Shown here in pieces: positions 11,505-24,640 of a stretch of 64,000 bases of DNA. The notes beneath the pieces are model-generated. The model worked only from the letters and a program-made list of their open reading frames with translations, searched no databases and was not told where the DNA came from. Origin of the DNA: Diphasiastrum complanatum (Eukaryota; Streptophyta; Lycopodiopsida; Lycopodiales; Lycopodiaceae); the NCBI GenBank assembly GCA_029204225.1, contig CM055113.1:30076177-30140176 (forward strand), given 5' to 3'. The translations under genes and the position numbers were made by a program. Position 1 is the stretch's first letter. The number at the start of each line of letters is the position of its first letter.

Positions 11505-12010
11505 CATGTGCTACTGTACCTGCCCCATGTATTGCTCCCCCACATGCTGCAGTCCGATTGGGTCCATAGTCTGCTCCTCCACAGTGCCCATGTGACAGTG
11601 TACCTGTCCGGATGTATTGCTCCCCCACATGCTGCACTCCGATTGGGTCCATGGTCTGCTCCTCCACAGTGCCCATGTGCTATTGTACCTACCCCATGTA
11701 TTGCTCCCCCACATGATGCACTCTGATTGGGTCCATGGTCTGCTCCTCCACAGTGCCCATGTGCTATTGTACCTGCCCCATGTGCTGATCCCCCACATGC
11801 TGCACTCCGATTGGGTCCATGGTCTGCTCCTCCACAGTGCCCATGTGCTACTGTACCTGCCCCATGTATTGTTCCCCCACATGCTGCACTCCGATTGGGT
11901 CCGTGGTCTGCTCCCCCACAGTGCCCATGTGACGGTGTACCTGTCCGAATTTGCTGCCCCCCCACATGCTGCACTCCCATTGACCACCAGGTCTGCTCTC
12001 CCACAGTGCC
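11505..12010. repeat. 84-bp tandem array, 6 copies
   Basis: Units begin CATGTG(C/A) at 11505, 11589, 11674, 11758, 11842 and 11926, a period of 84-85 bp. Each contains CCACATGCTGCACTCCGATT-type sequence. Copies 2 and 6 share a variant start (CATGTGACxGTGTACCTGTCC), so the array seems to have grown by unequal exchange. Because 84 is divisible by three, several long frames cross it; these are by-products. Confidence 0.95.
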
Positions 12011-12137
12011 CCCAATACAGTCCCCCTGTACAGTAACATCTTTTTTCTAAACCTTTTTTTTCTTGAATTTTTTACCTACTTTTAGCCTGTTAAAAGGGTT
12101 TTTTTTTTTTTTTAATAATAAAAAATATTATTTTTGT

Positions 12138-12235
12138 GGTGCCGCCCTGGTACCGCTGGTCTGAGGGCGGCACCATAACCGCGGTACCACCATTATGGTA
12201 CCGCGGTACCATAATGGCGGTACCACGTGCCACTA

Positions 12236-12240
<5 letters not shown>
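12138..12240. repeat. hAT-2 right palindromic cluster
   Basis: A perfect 28-bp palindrome occupies 12190-12217, centred on ACCGCGGT. It is preceded by inverted GGTGCCGCCCT/AGGGCGGCACC arms (about 12139-12172) and followed by GGCGGTACCACGTGCCAC and TATGATAT. The GGTACCGCGG core matches the left end at 5205-5240. Confidence 0.85.

Positions 12241-12304
<64 letters not shown>
12236..12304. repeat. (TA)n followed by (GA)n
   Basis: TA repeats run to about 12279 and change directly into GA repeats to 12304. The GA part is the internal GA tract of the Copia-B LTR (compare 16971-16991), so the TA/GA junction marks where the LTR is truncated. Confidence 0.85.
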
Positions 12305-12429
12305 ACTTAGGAATAGACTACTAGACTAGCCTACGGCTAGTCACAGCTGGTAATAGTTGTCAATAATAAAGTACATCGTGAACAGTAACTAAGAAGTGTA
12401 ACAATGAAGTTTATCATTGATTTCTAACA
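12280..12429 (-). repeat. Copia-B 3' LTR (partial)
   Basis: Begins TGTTAGAAATCAATG on the minus strand directly after the purine tract. It matches 16971-17116 with few differences, but lacks the remaining ~145 bp seen in the right LTR (16827-16970). Confidence 0.9.
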
Positions 12430-12431
12430 CT

Positions 12432-13943
12432 CTCCCTCAATGATAAAATTACATTCTTCTATGCCTAAGAGACTACAAAGGTTCTCAAATTTACATTTAC
12501 CTAAAGACTTAGTAAAAATATCAGCCACTTGATCTTCAAATTTACAAAAAACTAGATCAATGGCGCCATCAATTATTTTCTCTCGAACAAAGTGATGGTG
12601 TATCTCGATGTGTTTTGTTCGAGCATGTAGAATTGGGTTTCTGGCAAGATGGATGCAGCTTTTGTTGTCGCAATATACAGTTGTAGCATCCACCTGTGAT
12701 TGACCCAAATCAGTAAGTAGTCTTCGTAGCCATATTACCTCTTGTGTAGCATTGCTAAGTGCACAATACTTAGCTTCTGTTGAAGATAAGGCTACTGTAG
12801 GTTGCTTCTTGCTGCTCCAAGAAATAGCGGCTGTACCATAGCTAAATGTATGACCACTGGTAGATCGTCTATCATCAATATTTCCTGCCCAATCAGCATC
12901 TGTATAACCTACCAACATTAGGGCTTCAGACTGATCATACTTCAAGCCAAAATTTAACGTGCCTCGAACATATCTCAAAATACGTTTAGCAGCTTTCTAG
13001 TGAGTCTGACTAGGTTCTTGCATAAATTGACTTACCACACCAATGTCAAGACGTGTGTGTGTCAAATAGATTAAACTGCCCACTAATTGCCTGTATAAGT
13101 ATGCATCAACTTTCTTGGCTTCATCAAATGCAGAAAGTTTGGTATTGGCCTCCATTGGAGTACTTAGTGACTTGGAATCCTGCATACTTGCTTAGTGTAA
13201 GAATAACATTGTCTTCCTTTTGCCAAACTTCAATACCAAGACAATAATGCATCAACCCTAAATCGCTCGTCAAAGGTATTCAAAAGGTATGATTTGATTT
13301 CATCAATTAAGCCCATATTACTTCCTGTAATAATCAAATCATCGACATAGAGGACAATGAACACTATATCTAAGTTTTTCCTAAGAATGTAAAGATTAGG
13401 ATCAGCATCACTCTTTACCATTCCCCTTCGCTTGAAGTGTTCATCAATGCAAGAGTACCATGCTCATGGTGCTTGCTTCAATCCATATATGGCTTTGTTG
13501 AGTTTACAAACCAAATGATCTCTCCCTAGCTCAACAAACTTGAGGTTGCTCTAAATATACCTTTTCATCCAACACTCCATTAAAAAAAGCAGATTTGACG
13601 TCCATTTGCTGGATTTTCCAACCATAGAAAGCAGAAATTGCAATGATAGAACGAATAGTTTCCATTTTGGCTACAGGTGCGAAGGTCTCCTCAAAGTCTA
13701 TAACCTTCCTGCTGCTCAAAACCCCTTGCAACGTCGTGCCTTGTACTTGTTGAGTTGCCCATCCGCTCCATACTTCATCTTGTAGATCCACTTACATGTG
13801 ATAGGCATCTTACCATTAGGTAGCTCAACCAAGTCCCACGTTTTGTTCTTCGATATAGCCTCCATTTCTGTTTCCATAGCTGCACGCCACTCCTTGTGTT
13901 CCTCTGCTTCATTGAAAGTTTTAGGTTCTTGAGCCGTTAACAT
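12432..13943 (-). pseudogene. Copia-B reverse transcriptase and RNase H
   Basis: RT begins near 13943 (the copia pattern WRAAMETEMEAI...KTWDLVELP). QQMDVKSAFFNG and the catalytic YVDD (about 13335) are intact. RNase H at 12978-12432 has all three acidic landmarks: YTDADWAG, SSTEAKY and YCDNKSC, then HARTKHIEIHHHFVREK and ADIFTK. Frames change near 13540, 13425 and 12990, so the polyprotein is not continuous. RNA-templated DNA synthesis and template removal are the family functions. Confidence 0.88.
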
Positions 13944-15160
13944 GGATACTTAATAGCTTTTGCATCTAGCTTCTTTCGTTTTTCATCAGGCACATGAGCG
14001 TAAGCATCACAACCAAATACTCGTAGATGAGAAACATTAGGTTTCTTTCCAGTAAAAGCTTCGTAAGGTGTCTTACCCTCCACGGACTTCGTAGGACACC
14101 GATTCAAGATATGAGTAGCTGTGTTGCATGCTTCTGCCCAAAAAGTATTTGGCAAACCCTTGCTCTTAAGCATTGCCCTAGCCATCTCCACAATGGATCT
14201 GTTTTTCCGTTCTGCAACTCCATTCTGTTGTGGTGAATAGGGTGCAGTAGTTTGTCACTAATCCCCTTATCCTTGCAAAAATTTATAAACTCTGTTGAAA
14301 GATACTCACCACCACCATCTGATCTGAGAGTCTTAATATACCAATCTGTTTGTGCCTTGGAACTCTCTAAACTTGGCAAAAGCATCAGATTTCTTGCTTA
14401 TGAAATAAATCCAGATATGTCTACTGTAGTCATCAATGAATGTGATGAAATAGTAACAACCACTAATGGACCTAGTTTGTATGGGTCCACACAGATCACT
14501 ATGAACAAGATCAAGAATGCCACTGGTTCTTCTTGCTCCATCTTTGGGAAATCTCTCTCTATGATGTTTTCCCAAAATGCAACCCTCACAAATTTTTCCT
14601 TCAAAAGAGATATCAGGCAATCCAACAACTAGATTACCTCTTTTAAGGATTTGCAAGCTTTGAGCACTAATATGACCAAACCTTTGATGCCAAAGGTCAC
14701 TTCGACTATCAACAGTGCTTACCATAGCTTGAGTAAAAGATCTCGAATTCAATTTGTAGAGTCAATTCCCGTTGACTCTAGCTCCTATAGCAATCACTTT
14801 GTAGTGATTCTCGATGTCTTGACAAGACATTTGTCGCTGTCAAACTCAACCTTGAGTTGTTGATCAGCCATCGTCCCAACAGATAGTAGATTGTTAGCTA
14901 AGCCAAGTAAATATTGCACATTGCTTATCCGCTGTATCTTCCCGCTGGCTAACTTCACTAGTACCACTCCAACTCCTTTAACAGATAGCAATTTGCCATC
15001 GGCTTGTCCAACTTCATCACCATTGTAAGTTTCCTTGAGTTCTGAAAACCACTCTTTCCTTGAAGTCATGTGCTTGGATGCACGACTATCAATGTACCAC
15101 GTATCCTTGGCTTCATCACTTGTCATTAATGCTATAATGAACAATTTTGAACTCTCACCT
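13937..15160 (-). pseudogene. Copia-B protease and integrase
   Basis: The protease core reads DTWYIDSRASKHM near 15100. The copia active site is normally DSG, so Gly is replaced by Arg, which should abolish the aspartic protease. The integrase zinc site follows (LWHQRFGHIS...CEGCILGKHH), then the catalytic core with FIDDYSRHIW, a GGGEYLS segment (about 14310) and an N-G-K-T region where the third acidic residue is expected. Frameshifts occur near 14390, 14230 and 13940. Confidence 0.85.
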
Positions 15161-15995
15161 AGGTTTTGTATCATCGTCATATTGATCATCATCGTATTGA
15201 TGTTGATCAGTATAATTGTCTTCATAATAATAATCATCAAATTGATGTTGATCAGCATAATTGCCCGCTTGCCATTTGTCTTTTCTTTGTTCTATCTCCT
15301 TCTGTTTCTTGAAGCATTCACGCTCCCAGTGGCCAGGTTTGTTGCAATACCTACAATTTCCAGGTTTATTTTGCCTAAAATAGCCGCGTCCTTGACCTCG
15401 GCCTTGATTCCAATTGCCTCGATTCGGGCCATCATTGGATTGTTCTTGAAATTGTTGAAACGATCCACGATTTGAGTTTCCACCTCTTGATTGGTGTTTT
15501 CCACGACCAAATCTGCCACCACGTCCTCTGACTGCAAGAGCTTGATCAAATCCCCTGTTGTGATGACTCAAGTTCTCTTGACGTTGTTCTTCCTGCAAGA
15601 GCAATCCACCTAACTATTCATAGGTTGGAAGATTTTCCCGTGTGGCTATACTTGTCACAAACATTTAATGTGACTCACTCAAACTATTCAATGTCAATTG
15701 CACGATCTCACGATCCTGAACTCGCTTTCCAACTGCTGCTAATTGGTCACGAATCTCTTTGATCTTCAATAGGTGATCAGCAATAGTTGCACCATCATCC
15801 ATCCGCAATGTGTGCAGCTTCGTCTTCAGGAATAGCACTCGAGATGTGTTTGTGGACTCAAACAATGCCTTCAATGTATCCCATGCTTCTTTTGGTCCTT
15901 CTGAATCTGAAATGTAGGGAATAATTGCATCTCTAACTGATAAGTTGATGACATTTTGTGCTTTCCGTTTTCTCCTGTCAAATGTCCTCTGGCTC
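15160..15995 (-). pseudogene. Copia-B gag
   Basis: From about 15990 down: NVINLSVRDAIIPYIS, then EAWDTLKALFESTNTSRV and LKTKLHTLRMDDGATIADHL, typical of copia gag (UBN2-type). After a stop or slip near 15610 comes an Arg/Gly/Gln-rich region and a zinc knuckle CRYCNKPGHWEREC (about 15345-15310). The gag N-terminus is obscured by the tandem repeat to the right. Confidence 0.85.
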
Positions 15996-16059
15996 TCTTA
16001 GAGTTGCCATTACTAGATAGATGAATCCGGATCAAGAAATTTACCACACCACAAAACTG

Positions 16060-16330
16060 TATATTTTTCTGGTTGTACACCTGATATCGGAATGGAGCGC
16101 GGATGTACGACTGCTCAGGATTCTCTTTAACTTGCGCACGTGGATCCGATATTGGACATGCAATATCGGACTGGAGCGCGGATGTACGACTGCTCGAGAT
16201 TCTCTTTAGCTCGCGCGCTTGAATCTGATATTGGTACGAACATGCGATATTGGACTGGAGCGCGGATGTACGACTGCTCGAGTTTCTCTTCAACTAGCGC
16301 ACTTGGATCCGATATTGGTACGGAAATGAA
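16060..16330. repeat. ~80-bp tandem repeat, 3 copies, in Copia-B leader/gag start
   Basis: GAGCGCGGATGTACGACTGC recurs at 16095, 16174 and 16258, with flanking GATATTGG and GATTCTCTTTAGC-like words. The array lies between the primer site and the recognisable gag and probably interrupts the gag N-terminus. Confidence 0.9.
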
Positions 16331-16814
16331 AAATAGAGAGAATATACGGATATGTGGCCGCCTCCTCTTTGCAAAGATTTCGAAGCGAGTGATCGTTCAA
16401 ACAAACAGAGATCAGTAATGTGAAAAGTATGAAGCCTCAAAACTCTGAATGGCAGTACTAGACATTGTCTGGTGTGATTTGCAGTACCCCAAACAAACAA
16501 ATGAGAGATTTCTTGGCACAACTCTCTGACAAATGGCACTTTTCACAAAGACTAAAAAAAAATATTATAAAACTTTTCCCACTCAACAGATTTTCAATCT
16601 GTCTGATGCAGCCCTGGCCTTTCCAATGCCTCCAAGACTGTCTTCGATCCCCACTAATAACTGTGACCTCCAAAACCTGCAAAATACACCAAGAAGGATT
16701 TCTTCCAACCGTTTTTGTCTCTCTATGCTTTCACCTCCTATGAAGGACTTTCTCACTTCATTGCGGAGCTTGTGACAAGTTCTATCCACTGATCAGGCAT
16801 GCAGGACTATCGTA

Positions 16815-16826
16815 GCTCTGATACCA
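16815..16826 (-). promoter_or_regulatory. Copia-B primer-binding site
   Basis: The minus strand reads TGGTATCAGAGC directly next to the LTR end. This is the usual plant copia site complementary to the 3' end of initiator methionine tRNA, used to start minus-strand DNA synthesis. Confidence 0.92.
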
Positions 16827-17116
16827 TGTCAAGAATCAGATATGTAACATCAAGCATTCACCATAAGCAATCACCAAGTAAGGATGCAGAAGAAGAACAC
16901 GCAATATCACTCTATCACACTAACTTCATACTGAGTGTAAAATGTACATATAAACCCTGAACCTTGATAGAGAGAGAGAGAGAGAGAGAGAACTTAGGAG
17001 TAGACTACTAGACTAGCCTACGGCTAGTTACAGCTGGTAATAGCTGTCAATAATAAAGTACATTGTGAACGGTAACTAAGAAGTGTAACAATGAAGTTTA
17101 TCATTGATTTCTAACA
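16827..17116 (-). repeat. Copia-B 5' LTR (290 bp)
   Basis: Starts TGTTAGAAATC and ends TTCTTGACA on the minus strand (TG...CA). It contains an internal GA run at about 16971-16991. TATA-like AT-rich words (TTATATGTACATTTT) lie near 16945. Confidence 0.9.
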
Positions 17117-17120
17117 CTCT

Positions 17121-17880
17121 CATCAGCTAGCCATTGAGACTGGCAGATACAGTGGCACCCCGAGAGATGCTCGGATTTGTAGGATGTGTGATACACACAA
17201 TGTAGAGGATGAGTTTCATTTTCTCTTCAAATGCCCAGCCTACTATGAGATCCGAGGGAGATACTATTGCATGTTTCAAGATCATCCATTCACACTCTCT
17301 GCCTTGATTTTGTAGGAGGACTGGACTGATGATCCAAGAGATGTCAGACCTGCGCATGGCGAGGCTAGACACTAACACCTCCCCCTTGATACCGCTGAAC
17401 ATACAAGAGTGTTTATCCCGTCGGGACAGAGACAGGAGTACTGATTCTAATGGAGAGGCTGAGATTTCGGATGCTTCCATACATAGACGGCAGAGATAGT
17501 GTAGACGACCAGATAGACAGACAGGCCACAGCCTACAGCTTCACGACAGCAGAGACGACACCAACCATACACTCAGAGACAGAGATCCGCAGTTCGCTCA
17601 GTGACAGTGTCACAACATACTATACATCGTCATTTTACAGGCGAAGAGACATCTATTGTACCATGATGATAGACTCTGCTTGTGCCAGTCACTATTTCCT
17701 ATTTCCTATTTTTTTGTAGTCTTGTTTATTTTAAGTGGTAGAGCTTTCATGCTCCCACCATGCATACTTGAAATGTACCTGCTTATTAGTCCTATGTACC
17801 TTAGCGTATGTCATGGACATTAATAAAGATCTCTCTCTCCTCTCTCTCTCTCTCACTTAATAAAAGACATTAATAAAGCT
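17121..17880 (+). pseudogene. LINE-type retrotransposon 3' end (zinc-binding C-terminus and 3' UTR)
   Basis: 17121-17312 reads HQLAIETGRYSGTPRDARIC, then CRMC...EDEFHFLFKCPAYYEIR, the Cys/His pattern found after the RT of many non-LTR retrotransposons. A stop follows at 17313. Downstream sequence ends with two copies of GACATTAATAAAG (about 17817 and 17866) next to CT-rich simple repeats, as expected for a LINE 3' tail. The RT itself is not in the window; it is replaced on the left by Copia-B. Confidence 0.7.
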
Positions 17881-20430
17881 TTCTTTCTTTCTTTCTCTCT
17901 CTCCCTCTCCCCACTAGCTACAAGACATGGTGAATGGGCCTCAAGACCTCTGCTAGCTAAATCGCTTGTCTTCGGAGTTCTTTTTATTTCTTGCATGAGA
18001 AGTCAAGTTTTTTGCAATATGGATTCTAGGGAATGCTAGTGTAGTCGATCATAAGTAGCTTTTCCATGGCCTCAAAATTTGATGCATGGTTTGTGACACA
18101 ATTTGCATCATGTTATTGACAACCACCTCATCAATAGCGGTGCTACAAGTTGAGATTTGTCCACTCCCCTAAGAAACATGGTGCTCCTTCAAAACGATAC
18201 AAGAATGTTAATGATGTGTCTTTATCATATATATGTCCACCCATCCACCAGGAGGAGCATGTGCAGGAGGCTTTAAGGCCACCCCCCAATAGGAGGACCA
18301 TGAACAGGACCTAGATATATATTATAGTTCATAGTCTAGAATCTAGGTCAAGACTACAGTTGACTCATGTGTCGTGACTCTAAATTCAACATTTGCCATT
18401 AACTGTTCAGCTCATTGGTGACGTGTATAGTTTGATACCAGTTGGCTATTCGGTTTTGACTATTCATTGTTCGCTCGAATGCTATTTGATTTTGCTTTTC
18501 AATGTAAGTTGTAACTTTTAAATTTCGATTCAAACTTCAAACGTTTATCCAATGTACTTAGCTTACTAGACTCTAGTGTAACTGCTCGCTACTTACAACT
18601 TAGTAATTACTACCTACAGGCTACTGATGTGTGATCATTGATGGGAGTATCATGATTCTAATTTTAATTTTTTGTGAACAATGAACACTAATTTAGTTTC
18701 AGCTTTCGGGCTTCAGTTCTTATAAGCAATAACAAACTTTCAAATGCATGCATTCAGTGGCAATCTCATATTGATAAGATTTTTTAGACATTATAGATAT
18801 TACTTGACATGTTTTCTAGCATTACATCAAAAAAAATGCAAAAAAGGGAGGGGCCGGTTCGGAACCACGATTTTGGCCGATTCTTACAATTCTGAACCAG
18901 GTGGAAACACTAGTAGGGCATTGATACAAGCTCAATTTGAGATGCAGCTCTTATTCAGAGTTGATACACAAATGCAATGCACTTGAGTTGAGACAACTCT
19001 ACCAAACCAATGTGGACTTTCAATAGGAGTGAGTGCAATTAAAGGGAAGGATAGGGAATTGTTGCTATAACATGTGACAAGGCAAGGAATCTATGGGCAG
19101 AGCACACTACAGCTGCATTGGTTGTCCAAGAGAATTTTCTCTCAGTAATGTTCAGAGTCATCATTCGAGCCGAATTGGTCCACCTGGTCGCTCATCTCTA
19201 CGAAGAGAACAATTTGTTGTAGCAACAAGTGAGAGAGTAGTTGGTGTTTTGCAACACCCACTTGCACCTTATTCATCATCATCTGGAGAAGGTGGGAAAG
19301 ATTTTGCGAATGAACCAACATTCTTGCATGGTAGTGCTTGATGCCATAGCAATGAAGAGATATTTCTAGCCCTCCATCTTGAGATCAAACAAGGGATGAG
19401 GTCTTGTCACCAGAGCAAAGCTATGGCCAAAGTAGAGAGACCTACTACAAGAGTTGTTGGAGATGATGAGAAGGCAAAGGAGAGGATGATGTTGACAATG
19501 ACAAGGAGGGGAATGCCGCCATGCAGATTGGCACCTTTGGATTGACCTTTTCTGTAGATTCAAAATTTGCAAGTTGTGTTTTTTTGAGAATCTTGAAGTC
19601 AAACTTCAAAATTTCAATGCACTAATCAATTGTTAAAACCGCATAGTTTTCAAAATTCGATATTGAAAATTGAAGTTTTTTATTCTTGTTTTTTGAGCAC
19701 CCATTTTTCATTGCATTTCACCTCACAAAAACCCTCTAAAACAACCTCTTCCAAAAAAATCAAACAGAAATTATATCTGTCACAATGTTCAAAAAACAAA
19801 TTCAAAGAAAATGAGTGTCTTGGTATGCTAGTAACATACCAAGAAGCTATGCAACTAAGAGGTCCTCACCCCAAGAAGCAACCATAGTATGCAACAATTG
19901 TGACCTTTTAGGTTCTTATGACATGATGTTGACTTATAAATCCTCGACGACCAATGGCTTTAAGTCAGTCAAGAATAGTGTTCTACCACGTAGATGGCAC
20001 ACCGCATGTGTCTTTGCACAAAAATATAACGTAACAGCACAAATCCTTCAAAAATCACATTTTGAATCTTTCAAATGTATTTTGTTCGTTATATAGTAAA
20101 AATTCTTCAGTAGTTGTCTGCATTAAGCTTTTATACAATACACAATTTGCAATCTTAAGAAGGATGAATATAAATAATTGGATAAGATCCATTTTAAACT
20201 AATATCCAACAGGCCTCGATTTCTAAGAACAAAAGTTTGTAGTGAGTCCAATGCCTTTGAGCCATGTTTTCATGAAACTTATTTGAAGATGTAGCTTATT
20301 TCACATTACAATCTTTGTTCTATATATTCCTGATTTTGCATCTAAAAAGCATAAAACAAGCAGGAGCTCACACTTGACAACAAAAAGGGTCAACATTCTG
20401 AAAAAGAAAACAATCATCACCAACCACTTC
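17881..20430. other. AT-rich intergenic DNA, no gene seen
   Basis: Frames are short and unlike known proteins. 18845-18905 has a hAT-end-like palindromic patch (GGTTCGGAACC). 19093-19341 has an 82-codon frame with no recognisable motif. I looked on the minus strand for further exons of the EDR2-like gene and found none. Confidence 0.5.
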
Positions 20431-20439
20431 AAAAAAGAA

Positions 20440-21150
20440 ATACTGCAATCCGGGAAACCCTAACGGGAATTCCCGGATTGCATTCCGGAAAGTCAGCAAT
20501 CCGCGACCCGGATTGCGAAAAAGAAAAAAATTTAAAAAGACTAATGGCCAATTTTTTTTTTTTTAATTTAATACTAAGTTCTAACTAAAGTCTAAAACCT
20601 AATTGAATGGTGGACATTATGGAATGACTACAATCCAAGATATATCATAGTTCAATCAAGCTAATTCTGATAACCAATTCTAAGATGCACGTTCCGTGAA
20701 GTATTTCTGATTTCTGACAGACTAAGGCCTTTCCAAATATTTGCTTTTGAGATCAGAAATCGGTTTTGCTTTTGAAATATCTGCTTTTCCAAAAAAAATC
20801 AGAAATCAGTTTTGAAATGGAGTTCTGATGCCAATGGTTCGCAGATCTACTGATTCCGTTTTCTGTTAGAAAATGATAGAAAGAGTTAGAAGGAGCCTTC
20901 CTTAGACTGGCGGGAATTGTATACTTCTTGTGGAATAGCTAAAACCATCTAAAACCATCTACTGATGTCCAGATTTTTGATGAATGTAGCCTGCAGCCAT
21001 CTGAAACCAAGCAACAGATCTGCATAACAATTGCTTTTTTGATATCCTTTCACATGATACCCATATTGGCAACTTTCCAGAAAAAAAGATTGGGATCCGG
21101 GAAACCCTAACAGGAACTCCTGGATCGCGTTCCGGAACGTGGCCTGCAAC
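20440..21150. repeat. pair of palindromic ATCCGGGAAACCC cassettes
   Basis: 20449-20485 forms an inverted repeat (arms GCAATCCGGGAA / TTCCCGGATTGC). The same ~50-bp sequence, diverged, recurs in direct orientation at 21094-21140 (ATCCGGGAAACCCTAACAGG, then GTTCCGGAACGT). Each cassette has a second palindromic part with CCGGAA. They resemble the palindromic ends of the hAT elements and may bound or mark a small non-autonomous relative. Confidence 0.55.
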
Positions 21151-21600
21151 TATGGATTGAGCCAAGGTCTCCAAATCTGAAACATTTTTTCCGATTGTAT
21201 CTCTCTAGGAACAATTTAAGTATGAGTGAGGAAAATAAGCTCCAAACCAACTATAAAGCAATGTCCAATGTTGGAGATATTTATTGTGAGAATTCTGATG
21301 CAAAAAATCTATATAGGAAGAAAATTCATACCATATGGAAAGTGTGAACCTCAATATAAGCATACAAAGACTTTCTTTCACATGAGTTCTTTCCAAAAGT
21401 TCAACTTACTCAAATTGTAGAGTAGGTTTGTGATATTGCTACTTTTAAATACTTAATATAAAGTTGAAACCCAAAATTGACTAAAACTAGAAGGCCTGTG
21501 ATTTTATTGTCTCGAATAATCAAAAACATGAAAAAATTTAAACATATCTACTTATCATATATCAATGACAAACTACGATAGTGGAAAAATAAACTCATAC

Positions 21601-24640
<3,040 letters not shown>

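Larger units (their letters stand above)
5171..12240 (+). mobile_element. hAT-2: second DUF659 hAT element with palindromic ends, ~7.07 kb
   Basis: The proposed ends are ATATCATAG (left) and CTATGATAT (right), inverted to each other. Immediately inside both are clusters of palindromes built on GG(A/T)(T/A)CCGCGG. Between them are the transposase (5539-10411, plus) and a small convergent gene (10911-11234, minus). An 84-bp tandem array lies near the right end. A copia fragment is nested at 8640-9252. The eight bases flanking the ends are inside TA repeats, so a target-site duplication cannot be judged. The left end is less certain than the right. Confidence 0.6.
12280..17116 (-). mobile_element. 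Copia-B: Ty1/copia retrotransposon, left LTR truncated
   Basis: Read on the minus strand: 5' LTR 17116-16827, initiator-Met primer site 16826-16815, gag, protease, integrase, RT, RNase H, a polypurine tract (TTGAGGGAGAG, 12440-12430) and a 3' LTR from 12429 that stops at the GA tract near 12280. The two LTRs agree closely over their shared ~140 bp, so the insertion is not ancient. Stops and frameshifts occur throughout the coding region. Confidence 0.9.

Noticed and set aside
11505..12010. CRISPR-like array
   Set aside because: Units are contiguous tandem copies with no unique spacers, in a plant nuclear context.
11417..12050. Several long overlapping frames on both strands with 28-residue repeats
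   Set aside because: They are forced by the 84-bp unit length (divisible by three); all frames are open equally and none has a sensible start or composition.
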